Of a stretch of DNA of 64,000 bases, positions 1 through 6,683 are shown piece after piece; the first letter of the stretch is position 1, and each line of letters begins with the position of its first letter. The position numbers and the translations under genes are program-made. This DNA comes from an uncultured Shewanella sp. (GTDB lineage: Bacteria; Pseudomonadota; Gammaproteobacteria; Enterobacterales; Shewanellaceae), in NCBI RefSeq assembly GCF_947491715.1, contig NZ_CANLKR010000005.1:1-64000 (forward strand), written 5' to 3'. The notes under the pieces were generated by a model. That model did not search any database and was not told the origin of the DNA. It worked only from the letters and a program-made list of their open reading frames with translations.

Positions 1-73
1 ACGGGTGGTGGGTTAAACCTTACCCGACAGGGACTTGCACCCTGCAAGATGCATCAAGCTTCGCTTGACGCAC
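1..73 (-). mobile_element. 5' end of a probable group II intron (partial, runs off the window)
   Basis: Read on the minus strand, the segment begins GTGCG, the usual 5' start of bacterial group II introns. About 30 bases on it has the stem CAGGGTGCAAGTCCCTG followed by GGGTAAGG, the arrangement seen near the 5' end of domain I in class B/C introns (compare the AGGGTGAGAGTCCC element of the Oceanobacillus class C intron). It lies just downstream of a cassette-like gene, a place where class C-attC introns are known to insert. No reverse transcriptase is visible because the element leaves the window. The assignment rests on pattern recall, not on a covariance model. Confidence 0.55.
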
Positions 74-96
74 TAACACCTCCAGCAGAGGCACAG

Positions 97-885
97 CTAT
101 GTTGCGTCCTGTTGACTGCCCTTGTTAACTATCGTTTGCTCAATCATTTTGTTGCGTTTTACCCAAAATGCTATTGCACCGATAGGTATTGTAAAAGTAA
201 ATATAAATGGAGCGAATTCACTTGCAGCACTAGCACCAACACCCAGAAGTTTAATTGTTACTATTTTTGTAACTATTTCGCCAGTTGTCCAATTCATTGC
301 AACCGCACCTACACCAACAAACGATAACAAGTACCAGCGCCACTTTTTCTCTATAGGGGTTCGATAAACAAAAAAGCAAGTTACAATCATGAATATTGGA
401 GTGACAATTGTTAGGGCCAGTATCAAAAATTTCGGTACACTTAATTCTGCGTTAGCAAATGAGCTTAATACCCTTTGCGATTCATTAGTGCGGTAGACAT
501 TAATCCCTGTTACCAAAAGTTTGCCATCTTGCTTCGTCATGGAAACACTTGATATTGACCAACCTACTTTAAATTGAGATTCGAAGGAAAAATTCGCCGA
601 CCAAACATCATTGAATATGCGAACATTGGAACCCATTAATTCATTTTTTATAGGCTCACCTTCAGGGAAAAATCCAGACAGCTCATCCAATTTTTCAACT
701 GTTAATTTGGCAAGAAGCTCTGGATGCATTTGAGCTTTTATATATCCATAATTTTTTACTCGAAGTAGATCTAAATAGTCCCTAGCAAAAGATGATTCTT
801 CTTTTGGAACTGTAGATTCTTTCATATCTTCGTACGAACACCCCACCATAAATAATACAAAAATGATGGTTAATATATACTTCAT
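97..885 (-). CDS. cassette-like membrane lipoprotein of unknown function
   Basis: A 262-residue protein whose N-terminus is a lipoprotein signal (hydrophobic stretch ending in a lipobox with Cys at about residue 16, LFMVGC). It is followed by a soluble domain to about residue 150 and then three or four hydrophobic segments at about residues 150-245. The C-terminal tail is charged. I do not recognise the family; the soluble part looks like a small NTF2/DUF3887-type fold, but this is a guess. It lies downstream of an attC-like site and reads in the same direction as the next ORF, as expected for an integron gene cassette. Its stop at 97 is followed within 25 bases by the putative group II intron. 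Confidence 0.6.
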   Translation of the reverse strand: MKYILTIIFVLFMVGCSYEDMKESTVPKEESSFARDYLDLLRVKNYGYIKAQMHPELLAKLTVEKLDELSGFFPEGEPIKNELMGSNVRIFNDVWSANFSFESQFKVGWSISSVSMTKQDGKLLVTGINVYRTNESQRVLSSFANAELSVPKFLILALTIVTPIFMIVTCFFVYRTPIEKKWRWYLLSFVGVGAVAMNWTTGEIVTKIVTIKLLGVGASAASEFAPFIFTFTIPIGAIAFWVKRNKMIEQTIVNKGSQQDAT

Positions 886-905
886 TTAATTGAACTCTCC
901 ATAAG

Positions 906-977
906 ATTGCTAACGCCCAAAGCAGCGGCGCGCGTTAGCGCGTCCAGCCACAGGGTGATACTGCCATTGCTTGTTAT
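906..977 (-). repeat. attC-like recombination site between two cassette ORFs
   Basis: Read on the minus strand, the site starts ACATAACAAGCAATGGCAG and ends CCGCTGCTTTGGGCGTTAGC. The two outer arms pair (TAAC..CAA.GCAG on each side once folded) with an unpaired base on one arm, which is the layout of attC folded single strands. The right core GCGTTAG matches the conserved attC R' core, and the left core has the AAC triplet. The centre carries further short inverted repeats (CGCGCTAACGCGCG). It lies 5 bases after the stop of the 982-1362 gene and about 20 bases before the next start, exactly where a cassette recombination site should be. Confidence 0.65.
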
Positions 978-981
978 GTTT

Positions 982-1362
982 TTAATAATCAGGGCCACAA
1001 TCGACCACTTTAATTTCTTTACCAATAAAATTGCTTAGCTCTTTTGATATAAGGGCAAATTGCTCCATGACTTGATCACTGTATGGGCGAGCCCCACAAA
1101 AATTGATAGCACCTCGCTTCGATGGTTCTTTTGGCCAAACAATTATTTCGATGCCACCAGGCCCTTTGGCTCTTGACCAATAACAAAGCTCTAAATCTTT
1201 GAACTCACCGAGATCTATGTACACAGTTTTATTTTTGCAATTAAGACCGAATAAATTCTCATGCTTCCAGAAGAAAAAATGCCTACTTCTCTTTTCTATT
1301 AGCACACGCTTGACCTCATAAGGTAAGTTCTCATAAGAGTCTGAGTGATCTCCAAGCCTCAT
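982..1362 (-). CDS. cassette-like hypothetical protein
   Basis: A 126-residue soluble protein with no signal peptide or membrane segment. It has several Trp, Tyr and Cys residues and a central glycine-rich turn (KGPGGIEII). I do not recognise the family. The gene is compact, ends 5 bases before the attC-like site, and shares its strand with the next cassette-like gene, so it is most simply a gene cassette. The upstream side contains no integrase gene; it runs into an 11-bp repeat array instead. A weak AAGGAG-like stretch lies near the start region. Confidence 0.55.
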   Translation of the reverse strand: MRLGDHSDSYENLPYEVKRVLIEKRSRHFFFWKHENLFGLNCKNKTVYIDLGEFKDLELCYWSRAKGPGGIEIIVWPKEPSKRGAINFCGARPYSDQVMEQFALISKELSNFIGKEIKVVDCGPDY

Positions 1363-1497
1363 GTAAGGAGCTTTATCTACTTGCAGTGTATCGATCTCGC
1401 TACTCCTGAAAAATAATCTTTATATAGCGCGCATGCGCGTTTTTCTTTTATTTATAATCAATAGATTACCATCAAAAAACACAGTTAGCCACCGATT
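1363..1497. other. AT-rich non-coding stretch
   Basis: No ORF with a convincing start is visible. It probably holds the promoter of the minus-strand cassette gene. It contains a short GC palindrome (GCGCGCATGCGCG, near 1428-1440) and, at 1486-1496, one degenerate unit that looks like a worn copy of the adjacent 11-bp repeat. Confidence 0.5.
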
Positions 1498-1695
1498 TAG
1501 TTATCAATTGGTTATCAACCAGACATCAATTGGTTATCAACCAGTTATTAACTAGCTATAAACTAGCTATCAACTAGCTATCAACTAGCTATCAACTAGC
1601 TATCAACTAGCTATCAACTAGCTATCAATTAGATATCAATTAGATATCAATTAGTTACCAACTGGTTATCAGCTAGCCATCAATTAGCTATCAAT
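1498..1695. repeat. tandem array of 18 units of 11 bp
   Basis: Eighteen consecutive units in perfect 11-base register, consensus TAGCTATCAAC. The central units (about numbers 7-11) are identical. Flanking units diverge at positions 3-4 (TGG, CAG or TAGA) and at the last base (AAT versus AAC). Each unit holds the palindrome TAGCTA or a variant of it. There is no open reading frame through the array. The period is close to one helical turn, so any bound protein would see every unit on the same face of the DNA. It could be an iteron-like binding array or simply a slippage-expanded minisatellite. Confidence 0.9.
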
Positions 1696-2273
1696 TAACA
1701 AGAGGTTCGTTACATGCAAAGCGCGCACAATACTGTTCTAGTGCTATATTCAGCCATATTCAACACAGCCAATTCAAAGAAAGCCCAGTGGCTTTTGCTT
1801 GTCGTTTTTAGATCCCCATAGAAGATACCGAAAGTATTTTATCAGTCATCACGTGAGCGAAGCACGGACGCAGAGGTAACCGGAGTTGAATCAGGGATGA
1901 TGAATCTAAAGCAATAGCAATGACAGAGGCGGTCTCCAGAAAAGGGATATGAGCCAACCGCCTCTGCTTTAGTCACTGTGTGAGTACGATACTGAGTTAC
2001 TTAATCTGAACTCGGGTTAACGAGTGTCAAAAAATTTAAATACTTCATTTAAATTCAATATATTAATAAATGATTAGATATTCTTCATTTTGTATATTTT
2101 GCTTAATACCGAGATTTTTTTCAATATCAAGGCGGGATTTCGTGCCTAATAGCTGGCTATTAGTAGAAAACTCAACACAGATAGGGGAAAAAATAGCAAT
2201 ATTAAGCGGCGCTGCTAATCCCGAGCTCAGGTTACTTAGGAAGATTACCGCTAATAAGCCCCCCTCCCCCCCG
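1696..2273. other. intergenic region with one long hairpin
   Basis: I see no supportable gene. A perfect 10-bp inverted repeat CAGAGGCGGT/ACCGCCTCTG lies at 1924-1933 and 1957-1966 with a 23-base loop, followed by CTTTAG. It could be a terminator, a REP-like intergenic repeat or a mobile-element end. A 77-codon frame at 2070-2303 has no ribosome site and overlaps the transposase relic in another frame, so I do not call it. Confidence 0.45.
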
Positions 2274-2396
2274 AAAATCTACCAAAACACTATGAACAAC
2301 TGATAGAGATGCTAGGGAATTTTGAATTACCAACAACGCGAGAGGACAGAGTGTTTCCAAAAGTTGTTAAGCCGAAACCCAGTAAATATCCCCCAT
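2274..2396 (+). pseudogene. C-terminal relic of an IS4-type transposase
   Basis: The frame from about 2274 gives ENLPKHYEQLIEM, then ELPTTREDRVFPKVVKPKPS and KYPP before a TAA stop at 2394-2396. The tail with R..R.(Y/F)PR(V)VK and a final SKYP is the usual C-terminus of IS4-family DDE transposases. Nothing of the catalytic core remains upstream, so this is a decayed fragment. A hairpin follows at 2406-2434. Confidence 0.5.
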
Positions 2397-2405
2397 AAAA
2401 ACGAA

Positions 2406-2434
2406 AATGCCAGTCATCTAAACTGACTGGCATT
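2406..2434. terminator. perfect hairpin after the transposase relic
   Basis: The arms AATGCCAGTCA and TGACTGGCATT form an 11-bp perfect stem with a 7-base loop. No long T-tract follows. It may be a terminator, or the terminal structure of the decayed insertion sequence. Confidence 0.45.
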
Positions 2435-2662
2435 AACCAGCCGCCGGCTTTTATCAACATATTGGCGAAGAAATCTCCCCGAATTCATGATAGCGAGTGG
2501 TACAAAGAGAGAAATAAAATAATAAAAAGGTTAAATTTAACTGAGTGCAATCGTTAAATTAAGAGCGTGAAAACCACATATACGAAACATAAGAACTACA
2601 CCAATAATACATTTGTACTATTATAAGTATAAGCATTGTAGTCATTCAAGAAGGTCGTATTT

Positions 2663-3775
2663 GTGTTGAAAAACGTATTTAGATTTTTTTCATACAAAGT
2701 TAAAAAAGTTCAAAACATGGAGCAACTTGAAGAATGTGAAGCTTTAATCAAGAAGAGTTTTGGGCGTGTGATGAGGTTTGGTATTGAGTCTATAGGAAAA
2801 GAGCAATCATCTTCCAACATCTGCCATTTTTTTTGCCAGAACAAAAAGGGTCAAGTGATAGGCGTTGTCAAACTCGTAGAGGCGCAGTATTTACTTGAAT
2901 CAAAAAATCTGATGCTAGAATATAGACTTAATGAATTACCTCGGGAAATATTACCCAATGTATCTGTAGTAGTCGGTGTTTGTGTAGATCCATCTGAAAC
3001 TAAGCAGATCATTAGTACTAAGTTAATAATAGAAGTCTATCAATTTCTGATAAAGAGTGGAAAAGTAATGGCAATTGGTTTAGTAAAGCCAGGAGTATAT
3101 TGGAGACTGTTAAAGTTGGGTATTAGGCCTTTTTCTTCTATAAAAACAAAGGTAAAAAGTGGTGGTTACAGAGTTCCTATGGCACAATTTATATACAAAC
3201 CAAACTATTTTTTGTTTACTTTGTTTTTATTTTTTATAAAACTTATAAAAACAAAAAAGCTAAATAGAAACTTACTACATTTAGTAAAACAAATAGAAAA
3301 AAATGAATGTAGCTATATGTTTAACGAAATAAAACATGAAAACTTATCATCTAAAAATTTAAGAGAAACCTTATTCTTAGGTGTGTCTAAAAAATCAATT
3401 AATCAATTTTTCGCAAATTCAATAGTTGTCGATTGTCAGAAAGGAGATTTGATTTTAAAAGCAGGGAAAACGGTTGATCGTTGCAGCTATTTTATTTTAA
3501 GCGGTTTTGTTCTTGTAAGTGACAATGGTCAAGTAAAAGGAAAATTTATGGAGGGGGATTTATGTGGAGAGCCCCCTTTTTTGCAAAAACAGTCCAAAAG
3601 TATAGACCTGATTGCTGGTTGTGATCATGTAAGAATAGGTATTGTTAGTTTAAATGCATTGAATAATATTACTAACAGAAAAGATATGATGAGAATATGG
3701 AGTAACATCTCGATGAATTTGTCAAAAAAAGTCATGACAAGAGAAATTAAATTCGAGGGGCATAGAAATGGATGA
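2663..3775 (+). CDS. GNAT/acyl-synthase-like domain fused to a cyclic-nucleotide-binding domain
   Basis: A 370-residue protein. Residues about 15-180 resemble an acyltransferase fold of the GNAT / autoinducer-synthase / FeeM type (N-terminal helix pair, an EYRLNELPRE stretch, a VVVGVCVDP strand followed by a long helix). A hydrophobic patch lies at about 180-200. The C-terminal third, about 245-360, has the jelly-roll pattern of a cNMP-binding domain (GDLILKAGKTVDRCSYFILS, then MEGDLCGE in the phosphate-cassette position). The canonical phosphate-binding Arg of CRP is not obvious, so ligand binding is uncertain. Its last 8 bases overlap the DUF924 gene. The coding sequence is markedly AT-rich and lysine-rich compared with the core genes, suggesting transfer. 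GTG could be the start used at 2663. Confidence 0.55.
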   Translation: MLKNVFRFFSYKVKKVQNMEQLEECEALIKKSFGRVMRFGIESIGKEQSSSNICHFFCQNKKGQVIGVVKLVEAQYLLESKNLMLEYRLNELPREILPNVSVVVGVCVDPSETKQIISTKLIIEVYQFLIKSGKVMAIGLVKPGVYWRLLKLGIRPFSSIKTKVKSGGYRVPMAQFIYKPNYFLFTLFLFFIKLIKTKKLNRNLLHLVKQIEKNECSYMFNEIKHENLSSKNLRETLFLGVSKKSINQFFANSIVVDCQKGDLILKAGKTVDRCSYFILSGFVLVSDNGQVKGKFMEGDLCGEPPFLQKQSKSIDLIAGCDHVRIGIVSLNALNNITNRKDMMRIWSNISMNLSKKVMTREIKFEGHRNG

Positions 3776-4373
3776 AGCAAACATTATTTTATCTTATTGG
3801 TTTTATAAACATTATCGCTTAGATGTCATTAAGAAACTCATGTTAAATAAAAAGCCTTTGTGGTTTAATTCTACACCACAGATTGATAATGAAATTAGTG
3901 AGAACTTCTCTGATATGCTGAAAATGGCAGGTGATGGAAAGTATAATGATTGGATTACTTGTAAAAATAGAAATCTTGCTTATATTATTTTATGTGATCA
4001 ATTTCCAAGGCATATTTTTAGAAATAAAGCCGAAGCTTTTTCTTATGATGAAAGAGCGTTAGATATTTGTCTTTATGGTTTAGATCATGGATTTGACAAA
4101 CACCTCAATATTTTCCAAAAATATTTTTTCTATTTACCGTTAATGCATAGTGAAAATAAGAATATTCAAATGCTTTCCAAAGTCTATTATGATGACTTGA
4201 TTAAAGGTTTTTTTTGGCCTCCAAAAGTAAAGAAATTTGTCAGGGAATTTGTTTATAGGCACAAAGAGATAATTGATCGGTTTGGCCGATATCCTCATCG
4301 TAACGAGGCACTTGGAAGAATTTCATCTGCTGAAGAATTGGCATTTTTAAAAGAACCAATGTCATCATTTTGA
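3768..4373 (+). CDS. DUF924 family protein
   Basis: A 201-residue protein with the hallmark motifs of the DUF924 family in order: ILSYWF near the N-terminus, W..C..R.LAYIILCDQFPRHIFR at about 65-90, a KYFFYLPLMHSEN segment at about 120-132, and a C-terminal HKEIIDRFGRYPHRNEALGR followed by S..E..FL. The length is near the family norm (about 180-200). The family is helical, TPR-like and of unknown biochemical role. It overlaps the upstream acyltransferase/cNMP gene by 8 bases, so the two are translationally coupled. Base composition is as AT-rich as its partner. Confidence 0.85.
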   Translation: MDEANIILSYWFYKHYRLDVIKKLMLNKKPLWFNSTPQIDNEISENFSDMLKMAGDGKYNDWITCKNRNLAYIILCDQFPRHIFRNKAEAFSYDERALDICLYGLDHGFDKHLNIFQKYFFYLPLMHSENKNIQMLSKVYYDDLIKGFFWPPKVKKFVREFVYRHKEIIDRFGRYPHRNEALGRISSAEELAFLKEPMSSF

Positions 4374-4576
4374 ATAAAAATAATATGGTAACCTTCCATA
4401 TTCCTTTAAGTATTTTATAAAAATGAACATAAAAAACAACGATAAAGAAAGCATATTATAAACAGAACAAGCAGAGCCAACTATTATTAACCTATTACAT
4501 ACTAAGGTTTATTACCCTTCTCATCACCGATTAAAACAAAATATTTTTTATTAAATTGCACTTAATGGAGAAGTAA
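4374..4576. other. AT-rich intergenic stretch
   Basis: No gene or clear signal seen. It leads into the IS3 relic that starts near 4577. Confidence 0.4.
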
Positions 4577-4705
4577 AAGATTATTCGATATATCATTGGA
4601 TATTACTGGCAGCTTAGACCTCATCGATATAATGGCGGGCTGACACCAAATGAATTAAAGCGGTTGTTTTGGGTAAACTCTAAGATCGTGGCCAATTTTA
4701 GTTGA
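4577..4705 (+). pseudogene. C-terminal relic of an IS3-family OrfB transposase
   Basis: The plus-strand frame ending in TGA at 4703-4705 gives IGYYWQLRPHRYNGGLTPNE, then LKRLFWVNSKIVANFS. The RPH.YNGGL.P signature followed by VANFS is typical of IS3-family transposase C-termini. A stop at 4574-4576 cuts the frame and no catalytic D,D,E region remains. A second relic with near-identical sequence lies on the minus strand at 56681-56803. Confidence 0.65.
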
Positions 4706-4713
4706 CCACGGTA

Positions 4714-4739
4714 CTATCGCTTTCAAATAAAAGCGATAG
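4714..4739. terminator. hairpin between the IS3 relic and the tautomerase gene
   Basis: The arms CTATCGCTTT and AAAGCGATAG form a 10-bp stem with a 6-base loop just downstream of the minus-strand tautomerase gene. It is a plausible terminator for that gene. Confidence 0.55.
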
Positions 4740-4758
4740 ATTGCAACATACCATTCAT

Positions 4759-4962
4759 TCAATCTTGCATCTTGCGATATTCCGCAACCGGTAGACCGCC
4801 CACTCCCCAATCTTCTAGGCCCACTTCATCAATAACCACAAATGTGGTGGCAGGATCTTTATCGAGTACCCGCGCAAGCAGCTCCGTTGTCCCTTTGATA
4901 AGTTCAGCTTTTTGTGCTGGTGTGGTGCCTTCTCGAGTAATTTTAATATTGACGTAGGGCAT
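4759..4962 (-). CDS. 4-oxalocrotonate tautomerase family enzyme
   Basis: A small tautomerase of 67 residues starting MPYVNIKITREG. The start is set at 4962 rather than 4974 because this family needs Pro directly after the initiator Met; Pro1 is the catalytic base. The beta-alpha-beta pattern continues with PAQKAELIKGTTELLARVL and TFVVIDEV. It ends with a family-typical WGVGGLPVAEYR stretch. Such enzymes move double bonds in 2-hydroxymuconate-like acids or act promiscuously, and the substrate here is unknown. It lies tail-end to the GST operon and may share its detoxification theme. Confidence 0.85.
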   Translation of the reverse strand: MPYVNIKITREGTTPAQKAELIKGTTELLARVLDKDPATTFVVIDEVGLEDWGVGGLPVAEYRKMQD

Positions 4963-5038
4963 ATCATTCTCCATGTTATTCGACTAAACATACGCTAATG
5001 GCTTATTCCATCATTTACCTCTGGCTCTTTACTTAACT

Positions 5039-5446
5039 CTAAACACTCAAATCCAAACGCTCATAATGAAACACTTTGGACATGATCTGCCACTTTCTAT
5101 CAATAAAAATAAGGGTTAAAAGATCAGTAAAGAATTTCTCCCCTATAGCGCACTCAACCCGCGCAATCGCTGTCACAGGTCCTGCAAATTCGATAGACAC
5201 GATGCGATCTTGTCTCAACTCTTTACGGCTCGCAGGCGAAGGCCGCTTATCCACGATAAGAAAATACTCATCCATATCGCGATAAAGTAATGTCCCCTCC
5301 GTTGCACAAACATAATGGGCCTTAGAATGAAAAACCGCCGCGAGTAATCTCGTATCACTATGATAGAGTCCATCAAAATAATGAGACAAGACTTGAGTAA
5401 CCGCTTTTAATTCAGTATCGATATCATGCTCTTGATGTTGATTCAT
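5039..5446 (-). CDS. NTF2-like (lumazine-binding/SnoaL type) protein
   Basis: About 135 residues starting MNQHQEHDIDTELKAV. It has the cone-shaped NTF2 pattern: N-terminal helix, HYFDGLYHSD..LLAAVFH, then curved strands ending in the DLLTLIFIDRKWQIMSKVF edge strands typical of the putative lumazine-binding group. The start at 5446 is chosen because it overlaps the stop of the upstream GST gene as ATGA, a classic translational coupling. Longer upstream frames would lie entirely inside the GST gene. The function is unknown; many such proteins are small-molecule binders or ketosteroid-isomerase-like enzymes. Confidence 0.7.
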   Translation of the reverse strand: MNQHQEHDIDTELKAVTQVLSHYFDGLYHSDTRLLAAVFHSKAHYVCATEGTLLYRDMDEYFLIVDKRPSPASRKELRQDRIVSIEFAGPVTAIARVECAIGEKFFTDLLTLIFIDRKWQIMSKVFHYERLDLSV

Positions 5447-6057
5447 TCGCTTAATAATCCTTCTGCACGCATAGCATCCTGTACCTTTTCTCGCGCGGCA
5501 ACACGTTTGGAAAAAGCCAAGATATTTGGCCATTGTGCTAACGCTATCCCTGATGGTGTGGCCCAATTAGATACCACAAAAAAATACGCATCGGCAACAG
5601 AAAACTTGTCCCCTAACAAGTAAGGTCTTCCATCGTCAAAAATAGACTCAAAATGTGCCATTTTTTGCTTTACCTGTTTTCTGGCTTGAAGTTTTTCTGC
5701 ATCTTGAGCATGAGATGAAAACAAAGGCCCAAAAGCTTTATGGAGCTCTGCTGAAATAAAATTTAAATGTTCTTGCAATCGCGCTCGAGCTAGTGTGCCA
5801 ATTGCAGGGGCAAGAGAATTCTCAGGCCTTAAATCCGCAAGATATTGAAGAATCGCGGCCCCTTCTGTTAAATATTCCCCTTTCCCTAAACTTAATACAG
5901 GCACATACCCCTTTGGGTTGATGATAGAAAAATCGATTCCCGAATCCGTAACTTGATGCTCTGTATCCACGCTTTCAATCTCAAAATCATCACCTATTTC
6001 TTTCAAGATAATATGTGATGCAAGTGAGCAAGCACCTGGTTTATAATACAATTTCAT
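5443..6057 (-). CDS. gstA: glutathione S-transferase, beta class
   Basis: A 204-residue enzyme with the bacterial beta-class GST layout. The N-terminal thioredoxin-like domain starts MKLYYKPGACSLASHI and carries the beta-class Cys at position 9 (PGAC). The KGYVPVL cis-Pro loop and the LTEGAAILQYLAD glutathione-binding stretch follow. The all-helical C-terminal domain contains LGDKFSVADAYFFVV, the conserved N-capping box. It conjugates or reduces electrophiles with glutathione in the cytoplasm. It forms an operon with the NTF2-like gene (4-base overlap) and is divergent from the HxlR regulator, which probably controls it. Confidence 0.9.
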   Translation of the reverse strand: MKLYYKPGACSLASHIILKEIGDDFEIESVDTEHQVTDSGIDFSIINPKGYVPVLSLGKGEYLTEGAAILQYLADLRPENSLAPAIGTLARARLQEHLNFISAELHKAFGPLFSSHAQDAEKLQARKQVKQKMAHFESIFDDGRPYLLGDKFSVADAYFFVVSNWATPSGIALAQWPNILAFSKRVAAREKVQDAMRAEGLLSE

Positions 6058-6099
6058 GTAAATTCCTTCTCTGATTTAATGAACTTGTGTATTGTAAAC

Positions 6100-6170
6100 A
6101 TGTGAAGTTACTTTTGTATACCTGCTATGTTAAAGTAACCAAAATCTGTGGTTACCTTTTAGTAACCACA
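6100..6170. promoter_or_regulatory. divergent promoter region with repeated GTAACC half-sites
   Basis: The gap between the GST and HxlR genes holds AAAGTAACC (6132-6140), its inverted partner GGTTACCTTT (6150-6159) and a third direct half-site AGTAACCAC (6161-6169). A weaker related AGTTACTTT lies near 6106. HxlR-type winged-helix dimers bind short inverted repeats in exactly this kind of shared promoter. That this regulator binds here is inference. Confidence 0.55.
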
Positions 6171-6239
6171 TAGAGAGTCATCGCATAGAAGCACTAAGAC
6201 ATAACAATCAAGATATAAAAACTAAGGAAAACAAATACC

Positions 6240-6614
6240 ATGCTGCCAAGAAGGAAAAACAAGGTGATCCTACCGCCTGAAGAATGCCCAATACATGTTT
6301 GTATGGGGATCATAGGTGGAAGGTGGGCGCCCGCGGTTATTTGGTATTTAAGCCAAGGCCCAAGACGATTTAGCGAACTCAAAGATGATATCGAAGGAGT
6401 GTCAGCAAAAATGTTAACCACACGCTTAAAAAAATTAGAAGCCGATGGTGTGATTAAACGCGCAGTCATGCCTACATCACCGCCTTCAGTTGAATACAGC
6501 TTGACTGATTTAGGGTTAGAATTGAAACCGGCCATAGAAGCCATTGTTGCCGTCGGCCATAAACTCAAGCAAAAGCAAGAACTGAAAATTGACGGCTTAA
6601 CGATAACAGCCTAA
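6240..6614 (+). CDS. HxlR family winged-helix transcriptional regulator
   Basis: A 124-residue regulator with the HxlR core. The N-terminal CPIHVCMGIIGGRWAPAVIWYL includes the family Cys and the GG+W motif. RRFSELKDDIEGVSAKMLTT (recognition helix), RLKKLEADGVIKR and VEYSLTDLG (wing) follow. Members often sense electrophiles or quinones through the N-terminal Cys, which would suit the neighbouring GST. An AAGGA sequence lies about 12 bases upstream of the ATG. It is divergent from gstA with GTAACC repeats in between. The true inducer is not visible from sequence. Confidence 0.85.
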   Translation: MLPRRKNKVILPPEECPIHVCMGIIGGRWAPAVIWYLSQGPRRFSELKDDIEGVSAKMLTTRLKKLEADGVIKRAVMPTSPPSVEYSLTDLGLELKPAIEAIVAVGHKLKQKQELKIDGLTITA

Positions 6615-6628
6615 CAACAAGAAAAAGC

Positions 6629-6653
6629 GCCAATCCTTATGATAAGCATTGGC
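6629..6653. terminator. convergent terminator
   Basis: The arms GCCAAT and ATTGGC with an inner CTTA/TAAG pairing. On the minus strand the hairpin is followed by CGCTTTTTC, so it should end the lipoprotein transcript; it may also act on the HxlR side. Confidence 0.6.
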
Positions 6654-6683
6654 ATGCAAATTAACTATGACTCCACCCACTCA

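Noticed and set aside
1498..1695. Repeat array as CRISPR
   Set aside because: Units are 11 bp and directly adjacent, with no spacers and no cas genes.
2070..2303. 77-codon plus-strand frame
   Set aside because: Overlaps the transposase relic in another frame and lacks a start signal.
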